Shown: in pieces, positions 34,752 through 43,939 of the stretch
Position numbering within the stretch: the stretch's first letter is position 1
How the letters are laid out: each line of letters starts with the position of its first letter
Notes under the pieces: generated by a model
What the model was told of the DNA's origin: nothing
Seen by the model: the letters and a program-made list of their open reading frames with translations, nothing else
Databases searched by the model: none
Program-made: the position numbers and the translations under genes
Source: Raphanus sativus
Lineage: Eukaryota; Streptophyta; Magnoliopsida; Brassicales; Brassicaceae
DNA: 64,000 bases
Assembly (NCBI RefSeq): GCF_000801105.2
Contig: NC_079517.1
Coordinates: forward strand, 23,256,973 to 23,320,972
Direction of reading: 5' to 3'

Positions 34752-35969
34752 AAGAGGATGAAGTCTCCGACTTGGAGCCGTGGGAGATGACGAGCAGCTG
34801 AGCACCGGTGCTTTAACGTGGGCTTGATTTCGACGAGATGGTGAAGCTGAGAAGAAGACGAAGTTGATCCAAGGCGGAGGTGAGAGCTCAAGACCGGGTA
34901 GAACCCACCGGGATGAACTACTCGGGCGTAATTTTCACACGAAGAAGAAGAAAAGACCGGGTTGGTGTACGCGGGTTGACATCGCGGGTGAAGAGAGACC
35001 GCGATTGGCCGAGATGACTTGATTATTAATTAAATTTCGGTTTAGTCCGGTTTAGCCCTGGTTTGTGGGTTAAACCAGTTCGAGTTTGGCATCTCCTATA
35101 AATAGATTTAGACCTAGAAACCTTATTTTTATCTCATTTTCTCTCTAGACTTTGCCTCCTCTTGTAAAAGCTTGAATCTTTTATCAATCTAAGGATTTTT
35201 GGAATCTTCATCTTATATCTTGTTTCTCTTTCTTATTCACATGATTAACCTTGAAACACACATAGATTTAAGGTTTCTCATGAAGATTAGAGAGTAGACA
35301 TACTTTGGATTCATGGGCTAGGGTGATTAAGGTTGATTAGTGAAGATCTAGGGTGTTTAGTCTTAGTTTTACTTATTTCTTTGCTTGTTGAGGGTTCTCA
35401 ATGCTATTTTAGTCTTGATCATACTAAAATAGATCTCTAGTCTTTCACGCCCGAGAGGTGTTCGATGAAATGCCTGAACCAACTCTTCAATGCTTTTAGC
35501 TTACTTTGCCAAAGAGATTTGTTGTTAAAGGAGCTAAGATTGCTATTAGACTTGTTCTCCATATTTGCTTTAGTAACATTTAACCTAAGAGATTAGATGC
35601 TTGAGTTGCTTTAGAAAAAGAACATTCATCTAGAGATAGAGCTTGTTTAGCTTAGTGTCTAGGCATAAGGAAAGTGTTTGATTGATAGCTTGCCACTCTA
35701 GTTTGGATCTTAGTCGCCCAAATTCAAGTCCCTTGTCCCATGGGTCCACCTTAGTATTTGATTGATTTCTTGCATTAGTTTCTAGATTGAATTTGAGATC
35801 ACCTTGTTTATATTTCTAGGATCTTAGATTGTTACAAATCATCATCTTTCTATTTGCTTAGATTAGGAAAGTTTGTGTATTCTTGGTGCTATAGATCACT
35901 AGTTCTCTTTGGGTTCGACAATCTTTTATACTATCCTTTGACTAGGACCCTTGAAAAGTCCTGCTATCA
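34752..35969 (+). repeat. Truncated second Athila LTR
   Basis: About 1,218 bp match the last two thirds of the LTR at 32877-34726 (from about 33508) with few differences, ending AAAAGTCCTGCTATCA. It starts only a few bases after the PBS, so the internal domain and the first third of the LTR have been deleted. A TATA box lies near 35095. Confidence 0.85.
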
Positions 35970-36412
35970 AGGTGCCCCACACTTCCTCTTCCGAGACCGA
36001 GCAGAAGCAACCAGAGCAGCACTAGCTGCACGCAACGCCAAAACGATCTCCCTCTTGACTGGAGGTACTGGCTCAATAGCCTCCTCCTTGTCATCGACGA
36101 TGATCTGAACTGACAACGATCCTGAAGTCTGGGGCGGAACTCCTATAGATTGCATCTCAGAATGCTCTCCGACCTCAGGAAGGATTGGGACCTCGGAACC
36201 GGAAGCTGGGGCATCCACCGCGGCGGGAGAATGGGTTCTCTTTGACGGCACGTATGATTTCCTTTTCGGCCTTGCGACGAGCCATCTTCTCGCGGAATGA
36301 AAGGAAGCCGGCGACACAAGTAGGCTCGGGGGGTAGGCTCGACGACCGGCGCTAGCAGAGCTTCAACCATCTCAACATCTGAGTTCTTCTTGCCATCTTG
36401 AGAGGAAGACAT
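35970..36412 (-). pseudogene. Antisense additional ORF of Tat element
   Basis: The minus-strand frame starts at the ATG at 36412 (MSSSQDGKKNSDVEMVEALL). After a frameshift near 36300 it continues through a Lys/Arg-rich stretch and an acidic, Pro-rich part (VDDKEEAIEPVPPVKRE) to the Athila boundary. Some Tat-lineage elements are known to carry an extra ORF between integrase and the 3' LTR, in sense or antisense. Position and strand fit, but I cannot assign a function, and the 3' end is cut by Athila sequence. Confidence 0.55.
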
Positions 36413-36635
36413 ACTTGAGAGAGTGTTTGGGAGAAAGAAAAGTGAAGAGGTGTGAAAGAAGTGAAGGAGAAATCTCAATACTTATAGAAATATGGTTACA
36501 TACTATTCAAAAAAAAAATTATCTTTTACGATCTCCTTTTTGTCTGAATATCTTTTACGAGTTCACGAATACGAACTTCGTCAAAAGAAACGACTATCTT
36601 GTCCGACTAACCTTGAATCTCCCAACGATTCTAAC

Positions 36636-36650
36636 GTACTGGGGGCTAAC
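36636..36650 (+). other. Polypurine tract of Tat
   Basis: GTACTGGGGGCTAAC ends where the LTR starts with TGTTGGGG. A G-rich tract immediately 5' of an LTR marks a 3' LTR. Confidence 0.6.
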
Positions 36651-37878
36651 TGTTGGGGTCAAAAACCGTCGTTACGAAGTTAGTACGAAACATTCGATAA
36701 AATAAAATTTTATTTATTTCTTCGAAAATAAATTGTAAAAATTGTTACCTTAAGAAAAGTTCCGCAATTAAATAAAGTTCTCGTTAAAAGACGAGCGTCG
36801 GAGGTAACAAAAAATCGTTAAAACACGAGGATGGGCGCTTGATAATCGCATGATCATACGAAGCTCGGTCGCTATAGCGAAATGAGCTCATGCACAAGCT
36901 CGGTCGCTATAGCGATCGAGCATTCGTACATCGATCATTTTCCAAAACGTCTGAAGTATTCCGAAACGACGATACGACGTAAAAATATGCATCCTCGACT
37001 ATCCGTATAGCCGTTCTCTGCAACCCACGACTAACCATTTCTTGATCTCTCGATCAAATGGGATCGTCCGTTTGGTTTACGATAAAACCGCGGAAACTTA
37101 ACTTTATCGGAGAAATCGGTAAAAACATCTCAAATAAAAAAAGACGGCCCATAGGGTCCTAAACTTGATTCGAGGCCCACTTACGATTTCTTAAAAACCC
37201 ATAAACCTTATGTCGGTTTATGCTTGGAGGATAAGCATCAGTTTTCGCGGATAAATGGAAACTTTCCGCAGATAATCATGAAGATCGGAAAAAATGGAAT
37301 ATTCCCATTTTTCGACTATGACGGCTTAAGGGCAAAAGGGGGAAGTGTAAACCGACCTTGGAAGGAGTGTATAAGGAGCTCAAGGCGAGAGGCATAGAGA
37401 CAGATCTTTCAGAGTAAACTTAGCACTTAGAGCATTTTAAGCAACTTTCCGTTTTTGTTTTTCGAGCTGCGACTCAATTAGGTTTAGCCACCTTCGGGTA
37501 TTAGAACTAGGGATCTCGCCAACTGCTCTCGTAGCCGAAGAACGTTACCTTGTTGTTGTTACGCTCATACGCAGATTCGGAAAAAAAATTCTTTCTTGCT
37601 CTCTTTATACGATTTTTATTTTATTTCTCGTTATTGTCGTGTTCTGATTGCTTGACGTGTGGTTTCTCAGAAATCCGAGATCTCTGGGAAATTAGGATTT
37701 TCCTAGTTTCTTTATTTATACGATAATTTGACGGTGCGAATTTCGGTTCCCACATACACCATTGTAGTCCCGATCAATAACTCAATAACATCTCTTTGCT
37801 CTCGATATTCAACTCTGTTATACAAATTCTCTAGTGTTCCGTAGTACTAAAACTATCATACACAAAAATACCCTAACA
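36651..37878 (+). repeat. Tat LTR
   Basis: It runs 1,228 bp from TGTTGGGGTC to ATACCCTAACA and is followed by a PBS. A TATA-like TGTATAAGG lies at 37368-37376. GAGCTCGGTCGCTATAGCGA-type sequence occurs twice near 36860 and 36900. It is flanked by a PPT on one side and a PBS on the other. An earlier end at 37754 (TTCCCACA) is possible. Confidence 0.75.
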
Positions 37879-37881
37879 GTT

Positions 37882-37899
37882 TGGCGCTAGAAGGAGGGG
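37882..37899 (+). other. Tat primer-binding site
   Basis: TGGCGCTAGAAGGAGGGG lies three bases after the LTR and matches the PBS at 9533. It is repeated at 41868-41885 in the duplication. Confidence 0.75.
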
Positions 37900-37919
37900 A
37901 GTGATCCAACTACGTGACG

Positions 37920-38185
37920 ATGACACTAGATGACGATACTAACCAAGCAGAGATGACTCCAAGGGAGATCGAGCTCCTCAACAAGCTCGAGTTTCATCAA
38001 AGTCAGGTTACCGATCTTCACAAAGCTTGGGAGACCACACCCGGAGGTCCTGAACTTCTCCTCGAAGTGCAAACCCTAAAAGACCAACTTGGAGAACACT
38101 CCAAGCAACTACAGCAGAGCGCCGAGAAGCTAGACGCCATAGAAGCGGAGAATCTTGTCCTCCGACAAGAGAACCAAACCCTCGG
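37920..38185 (+). pseudogene. Tat gag, 5' part (duplicated copy)
   Basis: The ATG at 37920 opens MTLDDDTNQAEMTPREIELL, a predicted coiled-coil region rich in Glu, Gln and Leu. It is cut at 38185 by a Tekay LTR. The matching 3' part resumes in frame at 50936, but the direct partner of that part is the second copy at 41906-42171. Confidence 0.75.
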
Positions 38186-39953
38186 TGTAAGACCCGAACC
38201 TGGATCCCTTGACCCAACCAGTCAGCAGCCTTAACCTATTCATCTAAGTGTAATTGGCCGGTTTATGTCCAAATATTTCTAAGTCATTTTCAAGTGATCT
38301 GAGGTTCATATGCAATATGTAAACAATGCGGAAGCTAAGATAAACATTCATTTTATTAATATAAACCATGTGATCCATACAATGTAGTAATATCAATCAG
38401 TTTGCACAATAGGCTATCATAAGTTCCAAACTATCTAAACAAACATCACACATCCATCCTTGGTGAGTCTTCACAGCTCCTTGGCTTTCCCACGATCCTG
38501 ACCAGATCCTGCAATCATATAAATCCCATCAAATACACAATCAAACCGATATCCTAGCAACAAGTCTAGCAATGCATGGTTAAGTCCCTTAGAACTAGTT
38601 TGTGTCCCAAACTTGACCCACTCGGATTGGTCTCCAAAAACTAAATAAAAACCATGATAAATCATGATAATTCACAACTAAGAGAATGGTCAAGTCAGAT
38701 TTCTCAGAACAGGTCTTGATCATACCGATCTCAACCTAAAACAGCCCCTTTGGCCATAACTGACCACCTCTAAATCAGTGATATAAAATTATCCTTTCAT
38801 CATGATAATTCATGATAAATCCCTATTAAGAGATATATGAAGTCGGAATCCCCAAACCTCAACCGGAAGTAGGAGATCCAACCTTACCTGCCCAACCAAG
38901 GCCATGGAGAGATTACTCTGATCTAACCATGTCTTGGCGGCCTGACCATGAGTCTAAACGCATGGACAACATCAGAATATATAATAAAAGAGATAGATTG
39001 ACAAAGGAGGGAGAACGGATGCAACCAACATCACTTGGTCCATGCGGACCATCCATCCGGACCCATGGAACATGGCAATGGTTAATGGTTAGCATCACTA
39101 ACCTTAGGAGTGGCCGACGATGGGTTCTGATCCTTCCCACTAGCCTTCTCGGTTCCTCTTGTATCCATCTTCACACGGTTCCTTCCTGCAACTCCTCTTT
39201 GGTCGCCGGTCAAGAACAAAACACACCACACTCACACGGCCAAACAATCAAACCGCCGGTCTCTTTCTCTTTTGGATTCTCTGGCAATTTTGGCAGAGTT
39301 TCCCCTCTTTGTCTGATGCCAAATATCGATGCCCAAGGTCTCTATTTATAGAGAATGACAGTGATAACTGTCTTTGGGCGAACGGGTGGGAGAGATTGGC
39401 CGAATGGGCGCAAACGGAACCAATGCATCCGTTCGGTCCAACCGCCTCTCAACTGCCCCTCAACTGCATCCTGGCATCGATCTTTAACCCTTGGCACATT
39501 GCCAAGCATCTGACTTCACCACCAGACCCATCTGGTCCCATCCGGACCGCACCACCATCTAACCGGACCATAACCGCCCATGGTCCGGTCACACCATCTC
39601 AACTCTTAACACTCCTCCAAGCTGAGATGAGCTGACCACTAGTGTCCCCAGCTGAGTGAGCTAACACTCCAGCTACTGGAGCTGACCAGAACTCTTGTGA
39701 GCTACTGTGAGCTTCCATACACTTCACCCTAGCTGCCCGAGCTTGTTTCACACTCCGGCCAGCTGTCTAAACCCTTGTCCAGCTCTCTTAAGCTTGAACC
39801 TTCCTTATCTTGGTTAAGTTTCAGCCTCCTGATACCCTTAACCTACTTCCTGGACCATGATACGCCTTGCCTTAGGTCACTTGACTTGATTTGGTGCATC
39901 ACCTCGCACCATGGTCCATCCGGCCGATCCTATCTAGGATCGGGGACATGACA
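38186..39953 (-). repeat. Tekay LTR A (in the tandem duplication)
   Basis: It has the same 1,768 bp extent as LTR B (42172-43939) and runs on the minus strand from TGTCATGTCCCCG to GGGTCTTACA. A TATA box (CTATAAATAG on the minus strand) lies near 39347. It exists only because of the 3,986 bp duplication and is not an independent insertion. Confidence 0.9.
39619..39795. repeat. AGCT-rich cluster in Tekay LTR U3
   Basis: Thirteen AGCT palindromes fall within about 180 bp, some 270-450 bp upstream of the LTR TATA box. The same cluster is in LTR B (about 43605-43781), LTR C (about 50596-50772) and, with more substitutions, the second element (about 56844-57030). Confidence 0.75.
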
Positions 39954-40965
39954 AGTCTCCCCCACTTGATAGGGATTTGTCCTCGAATCCAAACCAAGTG
40001 TATTCTCACAAACATACTGATCATACCACTCAGGATATTCAGCCTTCATCCTTGCCTTAGTTTCCCAAGTGATTATATCCTTGCCATTGCTCTCCCACAC
40101 TACCTTGATCATAGGTACTGTCTTCTTCCTTGTTACCTTCTCTTCCCTATCTATGATTCGAACCGGCCTTGTTTCTAAGGTTAGGTTCTTACCAAGATCT
40201 TTGGGAATCTCAGGCAATACCACATCCTGGTCGGATAAGCACTTCCTAGGTTGAGATACATGGAATACATTGTGATAGGCATCCATTGTAGATGGCAAGT
40301 CTAGCTTGTAGGCCACTGCGCCTACTCTCTCCATGATCCTGAATGGACCCAAGTACCTAGGATCCAGTTTCCTTCTCCCAGAAACCCTGGTCCTTCCTCG
40401 GAAAGTAATCATCTTGATATAGACCAAGTCACCAATCTCAAACTCAAGATGTTTCCTTCTCTTATCCGCATAGCTCTTTTGTCTATCCTGAGCCTCCTTC
40501 ATCTTGTCCTTGACAAACTTGATCTTTTCTGTGGTCTCCTCCACAATCTCAGGACCAATCATGCTGCGCTCCCCCACTTGGGTCCAGCACAAGGGTGTCC
40601 TGCATGGCCGCCCATACAAAGCCTCATATGGTGACATACCAATGCTTGTATGGAAACTGTTGTTGTAAGCAAACTCTACCAAAGGCAAGTGCTTCTCCCA
40701 GGTCTCTCCCCAGTCCAAAACACAGGCCCTTAGCATGTCTTCCAACGTCTGGATTGTCCTCTCTGATTGACCATCAGTCTGAGGATGATAGGCTGTACTC
40801 ATGTGCACTCTTGTGCCTAATGCCTTTTGGAAAGCTTGCCAAAAGTAAGATGTGAACCTCGGATCTCTATCCGACACAATGCTTGCAGGTACACCATGAA
40901 ACCTCACTATTTCATTGATGTAAATCTGCACAATCTCATCCACACCATCCCCCTTCTTGATTGCC
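39930..40965 (-). pseudogene. Tekay integrase fragment (duplicated)
   Basis: It encodes the C-terminal part of integrase from DEIVQIYINEIVRFHG to the stop within the LTR, identical to the same part of the full element. It carries the second Asp (SDRDPRF) and the Glu (GQSERTIQ) of the DDE triad but lacks the zinc finger and first Asp. It stops abruptly at 40965 where Tat LTR sequence begins. Confidence 0.9.
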
Positions 40966-41864
40966 TAAAAATATGCATCCTCGACTATCCGTATAGCCGT
41001 TCTCTGCAACCCACGACTAACCATTTCTTGATCTCTCGATCAAATGGGATCGTCCGTTTGGTTTACGATAAAACCGCGGAAACTTAACTTTATCGGAGAA
41101 ATCGGTAAAAACATCTCAAATAAAAAAAGACGGCCCATAGGGTCCTAAACTTGATTCGAGGCCCACTTACGATTTCTTAAAAACCCATAAACCTTATGTC
41201 GGTTTATGCTTGGAGGATAAGCATCAGTTTTCGCGGATAAATGGAAACTTTCCGCAGATAATCATGAAGATCGGAAAAAATGGAATATTCCCATTTTTCG
41301 ACTATGACGGCTTAAGGGCAAAAGGGGGAAGTGTAAACCGACCTTGGAAGGAGTGTATAAGGAGCTCAAGGCGAGAGGCATAGAGACAGATCTTTCAGAG
41401 TAAACTTAGCACTTAGAGCATTTTAAGCAACTTTCCGTTTTTGTTTTTCGAGCTGCGACTCAATTAGGTTTAGCCACCTTCGGGTATTAGAACTAGGGAT
41501 CTCGCCAACTGCTCTCGTAGCCGAAGAACGTTACCTTGTTGTTGTTACGCTCATACGCAGATTCGGAAAAAAAATTCTTTCTTGCTCTCTTTATACGATT
41601 TTTATTTTATTTCTCGTTATTGTCGTGTTCTGATTGCTTGACGTGTGGTTTCTCAGAAATCCGAGATCTCTGGGAAATTAGGATTTTCCTAGTTTCTTTA
41701 TTTATACGATAATTTGACGGTGCGAATTTCGGTTCCCACATACACCATTGTAGTCCCGATCAATAACTCAATAACATCTCTTTGCTCTCGATATTCAACT
41801 CTGTTATACAAATTCTCTAGTGTTCCGTAGTACTAAAACTATCATACACAAAAATACCCTAACA
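40966..41864 (+). repeat. Tat LTR fragment (second copy)
   Basis: It corresponds to 36980-37878, the LTR without its first 329 bp, followed by the same PBS at 41868. Confidence 0.88.
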
Positions 41865-41905
41865 GTTTGGCGCTAGAAGGAGGGGAGTGATCCAACTACG
41901 TGACG

Positions 41906-42171
41906 ATGACACTAGATGACGATACTAACCAAGCAGAGATGACTCCAAGGGAGATCGAGCTCCTCAACAAGCTCGAGTTTCATCAAAGTCAGGTTACCGA
42001 TCTTCACAAAGCTTGGGAGACCACACCCGGAGGTCCTGAACTTCTCCTCGAAGTGCAAACCCTAAAAGACCAACTTGGAGAACACTCCAAGCAACTACAG
42101 CAGAGCGCCGAGAAGCTAGACGCCATAGAAGCGGAGAATCTTGTCCTCCGACAAGAGAACCAAACCCTCGG
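41906..42171 (+). pseudogene. Tat gag 5' part, interrupted by Tekay insertion
   Basis: It is identical to 37920-38185. It ends with CTCGG (42167-42171), the left target duplication of the Tekay element. The reading Asn-Gln-Thr-Leu-Gly here is followed at 50936 by Glu-Thr-Ser-Asn in frame, so the two halves are one ancestral gag. Confidence 0.85.
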
Positions 42172-43939
42172 TGTAAGACCCGAACCTGGATCCCTTGACC
42201 CAACCAGTCAGCAGCCTTAACCTATTCATCTAAGTGTAATTGGCCGGTTTATGTCCAAATATTTCTAAGTCATTTTCAAGTGATCTGAGGTTCATATGCA
42301 ATATGTAAACAATGCGGAAGCTAAGATAAACATTCATTTTATTAATATAAACCATGTGATCCATACAATGTAGTAATATCAATCAGTTTGCACAATAGGC
42401 TATCATAAGTTCCAAACTATCTAAACAAACATCACACATCCATCCTTGGTGAGTCTTCACAGCTCCTTGGCTTTCCCACGATCCTGACCAGATCCTGCAA
42501 TCATATAAATCCCATCAAATACACAATCAAACCGATATCCTAGCAACAAGTCTAGCAATGCATGGTTAAGTCCCTTAGAACTAGTTTGTGTCCCAAACTT
42601 GACCCACTCGGATTGGTCTCCAAAAACTAAATAAAAACCATGATAAATCATGATAATTCACAACTAAGAGAATGGTCAAGTCAGATTTCTCAGAACAGGT
42701 CTTGATCATACCGATCTCAACCTAAAACAGCCCCTTTGGCCATAACTGACCACCTGTAAATCAGTGATATAAAATTATCCTTTCATCATGATAATTCATG
42801 ATAAATCCCTATTAAGAGATATATGAAGTCGGAATCCCCAAACCTCAACCGGAAGTAGGAGATCCAACCTTACCTGCCCAACCAAGGCCATGGAGAGATT
42901 ACTCTGATCTAACCATGTCTTGGCGGCCTGACCATGAGTCTAAACGCATGGACAACATCAGAATATATAATAAAAGAGATAGATTGACAAAGGAGGGAGA
43001 ACGGATGCAACCAACATCACTTGGTCCATGCGGACCATCCATCCGGACCCATGGAACATGGCAATGGTTAATGGTTAGCATCACTAACCTTAGGAGTGGC
43101 CGACGATGGGTTCTGATCCTTCCCACTAGCCTTCTCGGTTCCTCTTGTATCCATCTTCACACGGTTCCTTCCTGCAACTCCTCTTTGGTCGCCGGTCAAG
43201 AACAAAACACACCACACTCACACGGCCAAACAATCAAACCGCCGGTCTCTTTCTCTTTTGGATTCTCTGGCAATTTTGGCAGAGTTTCCCCTCTTTGTCT
43301 GATGCCAAATATCGATGCCCAAGGTCTCTATTTATAGAGAATGACAGTGATAACTGTCTTTGGGCGAACGGGTGGGAGAGATTGGCCGAATGGGCGCAAA
43401 CGGAACCAATGCATCCGTTCGGTCCAACCGCCTCTCAACTGCCCCTCAACTGCATCCTGGCATCGATCTTTAACCCTTGGCACATTGCCAAGCATCTGAC
43501 TTCACCACCAGACCCATCTGGTCCCATCCGGACCGCACCACCATCTAACCGGACCATAACCGCCCATGGTCCGGTCACACCATCTCAACTCTTAACACTC
43601 CTCCAAGCTGAGATGAGCTGACCACTAGTGTCCCCAGCTGAGTGAGCTAACACTCCAGCTACTGGAGCTGACCAGAACTCTTGTGAGCTACTGTGAGCTT
43701 CCATACACTTCACCCTAGCTGCCCGAGCTTGTTTCACACTCCGGCCAGCTGTCTAAACCCTTGTCCAGCTCTCTTAAGCTTGAACCTTCCTTATCTTGGT
43801 TAAGTTTCAGCCTCCTGATACCCTTAACCTACTTCCTGGACCATGATACGCCTTGCCTTAGGTCACTTGACTTGATTTGGTGCATCACCTCGCACCATGG
43901 TCCATCCGGCCGATCCTATCTAGGATCGGGGACATGACA
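42172..43939 (-). repeat. Tekay LTR B (3' LTR)
   Basis: It starts on the minus strand with TGTCATGTCCCCG immediately after the purine tract GTGGGGGAGACT (plus 43940-43955). The pol frame runs 24 bases into it. It is preceded by CTCGG. Confidence 0.93.

Larger units (their letters stand above)
36980..40965 (+). repeat. Tandem duplication, copy 1 (3,986 bp)
   Basis: This segment includes most of the Tat LTR, the PBS, the gag start, a complete Tekay LTR and the 3' end of Tekay integrase. It is followed immediately by a second copy at 40966-44951. All ORFs within it are identical in the two copies. The only difference I found is CCTCTAAA versus CCTGTAAA near 38767/42753. Confidence 0.93.

Noticed and set aside
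38929..39635. Overlapping ORFs of 140 and 158 residues repeated in several places
   Set aside because: They lie inside Tekay LTRs and recur only because the LTR does. There is no domain or start-site support, and they are altered in LTR C and lost in the second element.
38186..40965. A third, independent Tekay insertion
   Set aside because: Its flanks are copies of the flanks of LTR B and the offset is constant at 3,986 bp, so it is the tandem duplication.
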